Source: an uncultured Flavobacteriaceae bacterium
GTDB lineage: Bacteria; Bacteroidota; Bacteroidia; Flavobacteriales; Flavobacteriaceae
Assembly (NCBI GenBank): GCA_947497145.1
Contig: CANMFQ010000001.1
Coordinates: forward strand, 124,001 to 188,000
Reading direction: 5' to 3'
DNA: 64,000 nt
Shown in pieces: positions 1-7,686 of the stretch (its first letter is position 1; every line of letters begins with the position of its first letter). The position numbers and the translations under genes were made by a program. The notes beneath the pieces are model-generated. The model ran no database searches. It saw nothing but the letters and a program-made list of their open reading frames with translations, and was not told where the DNA came from.

Positions 1-1
1 T

Positions 2-70
2 GAGATTGATGCAGATGGAAATATAATAGCTCCTAACGTTAAAACGCCTAAGCCAGAAATTAAAAATTAG
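2..70 (+). CDS. 3' end of an unidentified protein (partial)
   Basis: The window opens inside a plus-strand reading frame that ends in the tag stop codon at 68-70. Only 22 codons are visible, ending in a Pro/Lys-rich tail (TPKPEIKN), so no family can be assigned. It is followed by a long inverted repeat, and the next gene points towards it, which fits a gene end at this point. The existence of a real gene is inferred from the open frame and the terminator-like context. Confidence 0.4.
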   Translation, partial: EIDADGNIIAPNVKTPKPEIKN

Positions 71-100
71 GCTGCGCATAGATTTTTCTAATTTAAAAAA

Positions 101-173
101 AACCTGAGCTCGATGGTAAAACATTTAGCTAGTTCAAAAATTAAAAAAGTCGAAATTTAATCGAGCTCAGGTT
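101..173. terminator. Long inverted repeat between convergent genes, terminator-like
   Basis: The arms AACCTGAGCTCGAT (101-114) and ATCGAGCTCAGGTT (160-173) are perfect 14-bp reverse complements separated by 45 nt. An A-run lies just 5' of the left arm. The repeat lies between a plus-strand gene end at 70 and a minus-strand gene end at 267, so it could serve as a bidirectional terminator. The loop is much longer than in a standard intrinsic terminator, so this role is inferred. Confidence 0.5.
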
Positions 174-266
174 TATGGTACTCAATAATGCAGCAACGCT
201 ACTATTGTTGTATCACTGTTAAGGTGATAAAATGTCAATGGTTTTATGTTTTAAAACGCTAATTAG

Positions 267-686
267 TTATTTAATCGCTATTATATCTTTTTTAGTAGAT
301 TTAGGTTTAACAATAGGCTGTATGTCATTTTTAATGCGCATATATTCTTGCCAACGGTATGATTCTAGTACATCTGCCATTGCCGAAGTTTCTTTACTTG
401 AAAGCTGTTTTAATAGGGCGTATTTTTTCATAGGAGATAGACTGTTGTCTTTTTCAACGGCATTCTTTTTAACCAAAAACCGGGCAACTGTATTTTGAAA
501 TTCCAATGCTTGATTAGTTCCCATAACTAGCTTAGGTTGATATTGAGCCGTAATGTCAATGGCTTGTTGCCGTATGTTACGGTCAATCTTAAGGGCGTAA
601 AATGTTTGCGAAAAAGCAGTAAAACTGAAGAAAACGGTAGGTACAAATAGTAATACCGTTTTCATTATAAAAGATTTGGTCTTCAT
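267..686 (-). CDS. Small secreted protein of unknown function
   Basis: 139 aa. The N-terminus has a positive start followed by a hydrophobic stretch and an AFSQ cleavage-like site near residue 26, so it is probably exported. The mature part is mostly charged and predicted helical, with repeated Lys/Glu/Gln segments and a Lys-rich C-terminus. I recognise no enzyme motif. It resembles the many small exported helical proteins of Flavobacteriia, which often have no assigned role. It is transcribed alone: the gene downstream on its strand is outside the window and the upstream neighbour (pepP-like) runs the other way. The start shown gives the complete signal peptide; an internal Met at residue 8 would also leave one. 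Confidence 0.6.
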   Translation of the reverse strand: MKTKSFIMKTVLLFVPTVFFSFTAFSQTFYALKIDRNIRQQAIDITAQYQPKLVMGTNQALEFQNTVARFLVKKNAVEKDNSLSPMKKYALLKQLSSKETSAMADVLESYRWQEYMRIKNDIQPIVKPKSTKKDIIAIK

Positions 687-1058
687 AACAAAATGATATT
701 AAAATTCAATGCTAAATTATAAAAAGAAGCCTTTTTTGTCAATACTTGAAATATTAAAAAAAATCTAAAATTTTACGGGAATTAACGAATTTCTATAATT
801 TGATTTTTTTGATACCTTTCCTAGGTGTTTATGAAGTTACTATCTTAGTATCAGGGGGGAATAAATACATAGGAAAGAAGCAAATATATCGCAGGAGTGT
901 TTTCAGTCAAACACTATTCATCAAATGTTACCTTATAAATAATGATATACCGCTAGTTATTCTTAAATTTAGCCATCAATAACCGTGAAATTACATAGTA
1001 ATTATGTCAGATTAACGAAGTTATTTAAGATGGTACTAACTCAAACACAATTATAAGG
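687..1058. other. Intergenic region, divergent promoters expected
   Basis: 372 bp between two divergently transcribed genes, very AT-rich. A 60-codon open frame at 800-982 has no family resemblance and no convincing ribosome site, so I do not call it. Just upstream of the start at 1059 there is an AAGG four bases before the ATG. I could not pick out an exact TAnnTTTG box. I see no RNA gene or repeat. Confidence 0.4.
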
Positions 1059-2351
1059 ATGAAATACGAGCAAATAAGCAATCAACTTTTTATAAAAAAT
1101 CGCAAAAAATTCGTGAAACACATGAAGCCCAAAAGTATTGCGGTTTTTAATTCGAATGATGTTTATCCTATCAGTGCCGATAGTACACTGCCTTTTGAGC
1201 AGCACCGTGATATTTTTTATTTAAGTGGAGCAGATCAAGAGGAAACAATTTTGGTTTTATTTCCAGATGCCATAGATGCCAATCATAAAGAAATTTTATT
1301 TGTTCGTGAAACCAATGCTCATATTGCCGTTTGGGAAGGGGAGAAGTTAAGTAAAGAACGCGCTACCGAAGTTTCGGGGATTAAAACTGTTTATTGGCTT
1401 TCTGATTTTGATAAGATTTTCTTCGATTTGATGACTGAGGCGCACACGATATATTTTAATACCAATGAGCATTACCGTCAAGCGGTAGAAACGCAGACCC
1501 GTGAAGATCGTTTTATTCAGAAATGTAAGTTGCAGTTTCCAGCGCATCAATACGCTAAAAGTAATCCTATTTTGCAAGATATTCGAGGTGTTAAGGAACC
1601 CGAAGAAATTGCTTTGATGCAGCAAGCTTGTAATATTACCGAAAAAGGTTTTCGTAGGCTTTTGAGTTTTGTAAAACCTGGTGTTTGGGAGTATGAGATT
1701 GAAGCAGAATTATTGCATGAGTTTATACGAAATAGGTCTAAAGGCTTTGCGTATACCCCTATAATTGCTTCTGGTAATAATGCTAACGTGCTTCATTATA
1801 TTGAAAATAATCAACAATGTAAGGCAGGAGATTTAATTTTGATGGATGTTGCTGCTGAGTACGCAAACTACTCTAGTGACCTTACTAGAACAATACCTGT
1901 AAGTGGAAAATTTACACCACGGCAGAAAGAGGTTTATAATGCAGTACTTCGCGTAAAAGATGAAGCTACTAAAATGCTTGTTCCGGGTACGCTTTGGGCA
2001 GAGTATCATAAAGAGTGTGGTAAGTTAATGACATCAGAGTTGCTGGGCTTAGGACTTTTAGATAAAGCTGATGTGCAAAATGAAGATCCTAAATGGCCTG
2101 CTTATAAAAAATATTTTATGCATGGCACTAGTCATCATATTGGGTTGAATACGCATGATTATGGTGCGCTTAAAACACCAATGAAAGCAAATATGGTTTT
2201 TACTGTTGAGCCAGGTATTTATATTCCTGAGGAAAACATGGGTATTCGTTTAGAAGATGATGTGGTGATACAAGAAAGTGGAGCTCCATTTAATTTAATG
2301 AAAAATATACCGCTCGAAGCAGAAGAGATTGAAGCTTTAATGGCAAAGTAA
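1059..2351 (+). CDS. pepP: Aminopeptidase P family protein (Xaa-Pro aminopeptidase, M24B)
   Basis: 430 aa, the normal length for bacterial aminopeptidase P, which removes an N-terminal residue when proline is second. Residues 1-140 form the AMP_N domain (note the FEQHRDIFYLSG stretch). Residues 175-420 are the creatinase/pita-bread catalytic domain. All five dinuclear metal ligands are visible: D263 (LMDVAAEY), D274 (SSDLTRT), H359 (HGTSHHIGLNTHD), E384 (TVEPGIYI) and E399 (RLEDD). There is no signal peptide, so it should be cytoplasmic. An AAGG precedes the ATG by four bases. It is followed by a converging gene, so it is monocistronic. The family call is secure; the gene symbol is by homology. 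Confidence 0.93.
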   Translation: MKYEQISNQLFIKNRKKFVKHMKPKSIAVFNSNDVYPISADSTLPFEQHRDIFYLSGADQEETILVLFPDAIDANHKEILFVRETNAHIAVWEGEKLSKERATEVSGIKTVYWLSDFDKIFFDLMTEAHTIYFNTNEHYRQAVETQTREDRFIQKCKLQFPAHQYAKSNPILQDIRGVKEPEEIALMQQACNITEKGFRRLLSFVKPGVWEYEIEAELLHEFIRNRSKGFAYTPIIASGNNANVLHYIENNQQCKAGDLILMDVAAEYANYSSDLTRTIPVSGKFTPRQKEVYNAVLRVKDEATKMLVPGTLWAEYHKECGKLMTSELLGLGLLDKADVQNEDPKWPAYKKYFMHGTSHHIGLNTHDYGALKTPMKANMVFTVEPGIYIPEENMGIRLEDDVVIQESGAPFNLMKNIPLEAEEIEALMAK

Positions 2352-2507
2352 TTTAATAAGGGGTTTGAAAAAATGGAAGCATTCGTGGTTTCTCAGGTAC
2401 GCCAATATTGGTGAAACGTATTGCGAATAGTTGCGTTGTTTTTTATAATGAGTTTGTTGTTTAGCTTATAATCTTATAAAAAAAGGTAGTCGTCGAAAAA
2501 TGGGCTA

Positions 2508-2960
2508 TTAGGGCATCAGCGTGTAGTGGCCATGAATGCATAACCACTTCCCATTTTCTTTAACGAAAATACGGGTTGACTTACCTTTTGTAATGAAATG
2601 TAGGCCGTTTTTTGTGCCGTGTTCAGACCAGTAATAGACAATCCATGCGGTTTTTCCTCTAATGTTTATTATGGGGTCTATCATTTCGCTGTGGACATTT
2701 TTAGCAGCTTTTATCCATGCTCTAGCTCCTTCAACTTCTTGTAGTTTTCCTATGTTTAAAGTCGCATCATTTTCTCCAAATTGCGTATAATCATCATGAA
2801 TGTAACTTGCATATTTTTCTACATTCTTTTCCTCAACAGCTAACCACATATTGGTAAGTGTTCGACGTATTTCGGCTTTTTCAGCTTCAACATTTGTCAT
2901 ATTACAACTAAACAGTAAAAAGAGTGAAAATACAGTGAAAATAGTAATTAATGGTTTCAT
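2508..2960 (-). CDS. NTF2-like / DUF4440-type lipoprotein
   Basis: 150 aa. The N-terminus has a hydrophobic core and a lipobox ending at Cys19 (LLFSCNM), so it is predicted to be a lipoprotein. The remainder has the sequence features of the SnoaL/NTF2 fold used by DUF4440 proteins: an initial helix (AEIRRTLTNMWLAVEEKN), the YASYIHDDYTQFGE segment, and C-terminal beta strands with FVKENGKWLCIHGHYT. Such proteins often bind small ligands and many have no known enzyme activity. The start overlaps the end of the brnQ-like gene by 4 bp (ATGA type), so it is translationally coupled to the transporter. What the two share functionally is unknown. Confidence 0.75.
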   Translation of the reverse strand: MKPLITIFTVFSLFLLFSCNMTNVEAEKAEIRRTLTNMWLAVEEKNVEKYASYIHDDYTQFGENDATLNIGKLQEVEGARAWIKAAKNVHSEMIDPIINIRGKTAWIVYYWSEHGTKNGLHFITKGKSTRIFVKENGKWLCIHGHYTLMP

Positions 2961-4237
2961 TTTTCCGTTTTAAAGTTCATTAAAGTATTCATGCCTAAGA
3001 AAGTAATCAAAGCAGGTAAAACCCAGCCCATACCAAACTTACTCAGGGGAATATAGTGTTGCACGCTTTGTAATTGACTCTGCAAACCAATGCTTTCAAA
3101 AAAATCAGGAATACTAAAAATGATTGTTGTGAGTACAACAGCTTTGAAAACTTGAGGAGAGGCATATGTATCAGGTACGACGTTTAAAAGAATTAAAATT
3201 ATGGTTATAGGATAGATGAATTTAAGGGCAGGAATAGCTACAACAATAATATAGCCTACATTAAATTGCCCCATGACTACGCCTAAAGTACAACCTAAAA
3301 TGGCGGTAACTAAATATGCCTTTTGTGAGTTTTTAAAACGATGTTTTACAAAATCGGCAGTTCCTGTGACAATACCAACGGCGGTGGTGAAGCAGGCTAA
3401 GCTAACCAAAATACTCAGAAAGAGATTGGCTGTATTGCCTAAAGTTTTGGTACTAATACCGTTTAGGAGCCCTGTTCTTGAAATGGTGTTGTCAAAATCA
3501 TTGTGCATTAAAGCACCTGAAATGATGAGTCCTGCGTAAATAAGTAAGAGTCCTAAGCCAGCAATCCATCCAGCACGACGAATAAGTCCTTTTTTTTCTT
3601 CGTATGACGCTTCTTTGTTTTTTAAATTTATTGATATGATAATTACACCACCTACTACAATAGCTCCAATGGCATCAAAAGTTTGATAACCCTCAAGAAT
3701 ACCATCAGTAAAAGGACTGTTAAAAGCTACAGGTCCAAAATCAAAGTCCCAATATGAAACGGTAATACCAATGATAAGCAAGAGAATTATTATAATAGCA
3801 GGCGTCAATATTTTGCCAATAATGTTTAAAATTTTGGAGCGATTTAGAACAAACACCAATACAAGTACAAAATAAATTACACTTGTGAGTATGGGAGGGG
3901 TATCAAAAAAAGGCTGAATGGCAATTTCATGGGTAACGGATGCTGTTCGAGGTGAAGGTAGACTTATTGATATGAAATATATTAGAAAAGAATACACCAA
4001 ACTAAAGCTCGGAGATACTTTCTTGCCAAAATCAAAGATTGTTCCTTGTAGTTTAGCATGTGCCAGAATACCTAAAATGGGAATTAATACTGCCGAAACA
4101 CAAAAACCTAAGGCGACCAGCCACCATAAATGTCCTGATTGAAAACCTAATAAGGGTGGTAGAATTAAATTGCCTGCTCCAAAAAATAGTGAAAAGAGTG
4201 CGAAGGCTGTAACAAGTGTTTCTTTAGTTTTATACAT
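2957..4237 (-). CDS. brnQ: Branched-chain amino acid transport system II carrier protein (BrnQ family)
   Basis: 426 aa polytopic inner-membrane protein with about 12 hydrophobic segments. The N-terminal KETLVTAFALFSLFFGAGN with LILPPLLG and the following PILGILAHAK stretch are characteristic of the LIVCS (BrnQ) family, which imports leucine, isoleucine and valine with Na+ or H+. Length is normal for the family. The gene is the first of a two-gene unit with the overlapping lipoprotein gene downstream. A 452-bp gap lies upstream. Substrate range is inferred from the family. Confidence 0.9.
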   Translation of the reverse strand: MYKTKETLVTAFALFSLFFGAGNLILPPLLGFQSGHLWWLVALGFCVSAVLIPILGILAHAKLQGTIFDFGKKVSPSFSLVYSFLIYFISISLPSPRTASVTHEIAIQPFFDTPPILTSVIYFVLVLVFVLNRSKILNIIGKILTPAIIIILLLIIGITVSYWDFDFGPVAFNSPFTDGILEGYQTFDAIGAIVVGGVIIISINLKNKEASYEEKKGLIRRAGWIAGLGLLLIYAGLIISGALMHNDFDNTISRTGLLNGISTKTLGNTANLFLSILVSLACFTTAVGIVTGTADFVKHRFKNSQKAYLVTAILGCTLGVVMGQFNVGYIIVVAIPALKFIYPITIILILLNVVPDTYASPQVFKAVVLTTIIFSIPDFFESIGLQSQLQSVQHYIPLSKFGMGWVLPALITFLGMNTLMNFKTEK

Positions 4238-4689
4238 TCTTAATAACTTGCATAGAAAGATATGAAAATTGAATTCAACTTATCTTGAAAAATTCCATGG
4301 TTGGGAAGATATGCAGTTCTTTTAACATTGTATTTACTATATTATTGTTTTATGTAGGCAAATTTACACACTATTGTAGTACTTTTTTTAAGATTTAATG
4401 TTTTTTTAATTGAAAAGACGTGTTTATGTCTGGTTTTATTACTAGTGATCTTAACAAGTTGGGTATATATGTTCTATAACTGCTATTTTTTTAAGTTAAA
4501 AATCGTTTTTTATTAAAAGAAAATGCAGTTCGTCGAAAATAGCTTAGTAAAGAGCGAGAGTATCCAATAAAAATCTTATAAAGTGCGTTATTTTGTCTCA
4601 AGAATTAAAAAAGACATCCTATTAAAGTTACCAAATCATATAGTTTATTGCTTGTGCCTCAACAGCAAGAACTAAATAAACCTACAAAA
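4238..4689. other. Intergenic region with no recognisable feature
   Basis: About 450 bp of very AT-rich sequence between the divergent brnQ-like gene and a small zinc-ribbon gene. It contains the string AGTTCGTCGAAAA near 4528-4540, and a related string (AGTCGTCGAAAA) occurs near 2488-2499. Two loose matches are not enough to call a motif. I see no open frame with coding character, no hairpin terminator and no RNA gene. Confidence 0.35.
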
Positions 4690-4896
4690 ATGAAAAGAGT
4701 ATTTTGCAGTATTTTCGGGCATCATTTTTCTGTGTCTAAAAGAATCACATTACATATTAAAGAATATAAATGCATCCATTGTGGCAAGGAAGTTACAACG
4801 AATGAAAGTGGAAGTCTTTCAAATTTAACACCTGAATTACAAGATATTAATAAAACATTACATGCTCTTTTCAAGAAAAGACATAGAGCAGCATAA
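4690..4896 (+). CDS. Small DUF1660-like zinc-ribbon protein
   Basis: 68 aa if it starts at the ATG at 4690 (MKRVFCSIFGHHF). The frame is open 14 codons further upstream, but those residues lack the family look. The pattern is a C-x(4)-GHHF start, then KEYKCIHCGKE (C-x2-C), then a short helical tail. This resembles a group of 60-80 aa flavobacterial proteins related to the phage-associated DUF1660 family. The Cys/His set could bind one zinc ion. Function is unknown and there is no operon partner. Confidence 0.6.
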   Translation: MKRVFCSIFGHHFSVSKRITLHIKEYKCIHCGKEVTTNESGSLSNLTPELQDINKTLHALFKKRHRAA

Positions 4897-5140
4897 GCTG
4901 TACTAATTATGCTTTGGCAAGCGAATTTAAAGATGTGTATACGTTTTGAATTCAAAATTTTTCCTGAAAATTAAGAAAGCACCACTACTCTTTACTATCG
5001 TTTGCCCCACGAGGTATAGAAAGGATTGCCCTTAATTTTTGGGATTTTTTGTATTTGCTAAGGACGTTATTTTTATTTCGTAGGTGTGCGTAATTAGTTT
5101 TCTTTCATTAAAAGCGCCTAAGCCTATAATTTTGCGGTGT

Positions 5141-6199
5141 TTAACTATCCGTTTCTGTTTTAAAAGAATTCCACCCTTGTGCTGTTAATGGAATTTTTGA
5201 ATCACCCCGTGTAACCAAATTGGCGCCTTCAGAGGCATCTGTCATGAAGCCAATAATAGATAAATTAGGATTTCCTTTTATTTTTTCAAAGTCTTTTTGA
5301 TCTACCGTAAAAAGTAATTCGTAATCTTCACCACCACTTAAGGCAATCATAGTGCTGTCTATTTTAAACTCTTCACATGCCGTAATAACCGTAGGGTCTA
5401 AGGGAATTTTGTTTTCGAAAAGATTACAACCCACCTGACTTTTTTTGCAGAGATGAAGAATCTCAGATGATAGGCCATCACTAATATCAATCATTGCCGT
5501 AGGCGTAACTTCAAGTTGTTGTAACAAGTTGGCAATATCAACACGCGCTTCTGGTTTTAACTGTCGTTCTATAATGTAGGAATAGGGTTCTAAATCGGGC
5601 TGATTGTTGGGGTTTACTTTAAAAACTTCTTTTTCACGCTCAAGCACTTGCAAGCCCATGTAGGCACCGCCCAAATCTCCAGAAACAACTAATAAATCGT
5701 TTGGTTTGGCTCCGCTGCGATAGGTGATATTTTTAGTTTCTGCTTCACCTATGGCTGTAATGCTGATAAGCAAACCTTTGGTTGATGAGGTGGTGTCGCC
5801 ACCAATTAAATCAACGTTATATTTTTTACAGGCTAATGCTATTCCTTCATACAATTCTTCAAGTGCTTGCAATGGAAATCTATTGGAAGCTGCTATAGAA
5901 ACAGTAATTTGCGTAGCCGTTGCATTCATGGCGTAAACATCTGAAAGGTTGACTACTACAGCTTTATAGCCTAAATGTTTTAACGGAACATAACTCAAAT
6001 CAAAATGAACACCTTCAATAAGCAAATCGGTAGAAAGTATGGCTTTCTTCTCTTTAAAATCAAGCACAGCGGCATCATCACCAATGCCCATTACTGTGGA
6101 TTGTTGTTGCAATTGAAAATTTTTAGTTAAATGATCAATAAGGCCAAATTCGCCTAGGGTCTCAAGTGAAGTTCGTTTCGGATTTTTATCAGCTATCAT
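5141..6199 (-). CDS. thiL: Thiamine-phosphate kinase
   Basis: 352 aa. ThiL phosphorylates thiamine monophosphate to thiamine diphosphate with ATP. Seen here are the N-terminal glycine/aspartate loop (GIGDDAAVLDF), the STDLLIEGVHFD metal-binding segment, the VNLSDVYAMNATA helix, IGGDTTSS, the MIDISDGLSSEI motif and the C-terminal LSGGEDYELLF. All are hallmarks of ThiL within the PurM/HypE superfamily, and the length is typical. It is monocistronic. A TATTTTTG box ends only four bases before the ATG, so the transcript is probably leaderless. No TPP riboswitch is visible; the space upstream is too short for one. Confidence 0.95.
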   Translation of the reverse strand: MIADKNPKRTSLETLGEFGLIDHLTKNFQLQQQSTVMGIGDDAAVLDFKEKKAILSTDLLIEGVHFDLSYVPLKHLGYKAVVVNLSDVYAMNATATQITVSIAASNRFPLQALEELYEGIALACKKYNVDLIGGDTTSSTKGLLISITAIGEAETKNITYRSGAKPNDLLVVSGDLGGAYMGLQVLEREKEVFKVNPNNQPDLEPYSYIIERQLKPEARVDIANLLQQLEVTPTAMIDISDGLSSEILHLCKKSQVGCNLFENKIPLDPTVITACEEFKIDSTMIALSGGEDYELLFTVDQKDFEKIKGNPNLSIIGFMTDASEGANLVTRGDSKIPLTAQGWNSFKTETDS

Positions 6200-6203
6200 G
6201 CTG

Positions 6204-6211
6204 CAAAAATA
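6204..6211 (-). promoter_or_regulatory. -7 promoter box of thiL (TATTTTTG)
   Basis: Matches the Bacteroidota -7 consensus TAnnTTTG on the minus strand. It is followed by CAGC and then the thiL ATG at 6199, which would put the transcription start at or next to the start codon. Confidence 0.6.
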
Positions 6212-6371
6212 AGCGTAATTTTTGTACTATTATTGCTGTTAGGGAGAATGAATTTGTATTCTCTGTCCAGTTGGAAGTTTATAGCATTTAGGTTGCTATT
6301 TTTTCGTTCGCTTACACTTAAAAGCTATCATTTCTATCTCCTTCGAAAAATTTGAAGCTTACAATGCAATA

Positions 6372-6821
6372 TTATGTGATATTCAAAATAGTAATGTTTT
6401 CTCCTCTAAAAGAAACTACATCGTTTACGGCACGTCCCATGAGTAGTGTTGCCATAGGAGTTTGAGCAGAAATACAAAAAATAGTTTCGGTATTGGTTGT
6501 ATAGGCGCCAGCTGAAATAGCTATATAATAGGTGGCTTTTGTGGTAATTACCAAACTACCTAGTCCTACTATTTTAGTATTGGTTTTTAGCGGTGTTTTT
6601 GATAAAATGCTTTGTGTTCTTTCAATTTCCGCTAATTGCTGGCCTAATTTTTCGCGTTCTAGTTGTAACATGGCTCTACCTGTTTCGTGCTTGTCACCAG
6701 CACTACTTTTTGTTTCAGCGGATAATGATTCTTGAATACCTGCTATGTTTTGTTGTATTCTCGATATTCTTGTTGCTACATAAACTTGACAAAATTCATG
6801 AAGCAGCTCTTTTTTAGTCAT
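6372..6821 (-). CDS. GreA/GreB-like protein
   Basis: 149 aa. An N-terminal helical hairpin (about residues 8-75, KELLHEFCQVYVATRIS through LEREKLGQQLAEIERTQ) precedes a small beta domain with a GSLVITTKATYYIAIS strand pair and a final TPMATLLMGRAVNDVV segment. This is the plan of GreA/GreB transcript-cleavage factors, whose C-terminal domain carries SPLGxALLGKxxGD; here it reads TPMATLLMGRAVND. The coiled-coil tip acidic pair of true GreA is not obvious. Relatives in Flavobacteriia are often labelled '3-oxoacyl-ACP synthase', which the sequence does not support. The neighbour at 6840 is on the same strand 18 bp upstream, so the two may share a transcript. Confidence 0.65.
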   Translation of the reverse strand: MTKKELLHEFCQVYVATRISRIQQNIAGIQESLSAETKSSAGDKHETGRAMLQLEREKLGQQLAEIERTQSILSKTPLKTNTKIVGLGSLVITTKATYYIAISAGAYTTNTETIFCISAQTPMATLLMGRAVNDVVSFRGENITILNIT

Positions 6822-6839
6822 TTATAAAGGTATCAACAT

Positions 6840-7412
6840 TTAGTTGTTGTTAAGGTGGTAAAGATCGGCCATTTTATAGATTAAATATTGAATCATTTTA
6901 GCATTTGTGAAACCACTTTTATTCATTTTAGCAATCCTACTTTCATTTTCAGCCATAAAATATACAATATCTCCCGTAGGGTCTTCGCCTAAAAGATTCC
7001 ATGATTTGAGTCCTGCAACCATTGCCTTATGGGCGTGGTACTTTTTGGTCGCTAAAGCTAATTTCTGTTGAAAAACGGGATTGCCATCTCGATCAAAATT
7101 TTTATTTTCAAAGGTATATTGCGCTAATTGCGATTTGAGTTTTTTTTCTGCTTTTTCTGCTTCGAATAATAGTTTTGTATATGCCTTTAAAACAAGTGAT
7201 TCGTACTTTTTAACGAAACTAACAGCTTTTTTAGAACTGCTGAAATCAGTTGAAAAATTGGACTCATTTTCTACAAGCATACTGGCATAGAGTTCGTATT
7301 TTTCTTCTGAATTGTCGAGGCTGTTTTGTGCATGTAGTGAAGTGAAACTGACAATAATACATGCAATGATGTATATTTCTTTTTGTAAAGAAAAGGGGGA
7401 ATTATTTTTCAT
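6840..7412 (-). CDS. Secreted helical protein of unknown function
   Basis: 190 aa with a signal peptide (hydrophobic residues 13-26, cleavage near SLHAQ). The mature protein is Lys/Glu/Ala-rich and predicted mostly helical, with paired heptad-like stretches (KAYTKLLFEAEKAEKKLKSQLAQ). No catalytic motif is recognisable. It sits directly upstream of the GreA-like gene with an 18-bp gap. It is probably a periplasmic or cell-surface protein, but nothing in the context indicates its job. Confidence 0.55.
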   Translation of the reverse strand: MKNNSPFSLQKEIYIIACIIVSFTSLHAQNSLDNSEEKYELYASMLVENESNFSTDFSSSKKAVSFVKKYESLVLKAYTKLLFEAEKAEKKLKSQLAQYTFENKNFDRDGNPVFQQKLALATKKYHAHKAMVAGLKSWNLLGEDPTGDIVYFMAENESRIAKMNKSGFTNAKMIQYLIYKMADLYHLNNN

Positions 7413-7686
7413 AAATAGTGTTCTTTAAAAAACAAGCTGTTTTTTAGTTAAGATCAATGCTGGATGTTCTAAGTCCAGATTGTAAAAATAGCGGAAAAAT
7501 TTTTCGCTGTATTTTAGTGCTAAGAAATATAATGAAAAAAGTACGTAAAACAAACTTATCTAATGTCTGGTTAAAAATGGATGTCAATACGTTGAATTAT
7601 TGTTAACGGCAAAAGCGCAAAAAGAAGCAAATTCATTATTTCTACGTTTCTTACTAGGCACTATTTATAGCAATGCGATTGATAGA

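Noticed and set aside
800-982. 60-codon open frame in the first intergenic region
   Set aside because: No family likeness, no convincing ribosome site, and composition like non-coding AT-rich DNA.
4528-4540. AGTTCGTCGAAAA motif resembling a string near 2488
   Set aside because: Only two loose copies, in unrelated contexts.
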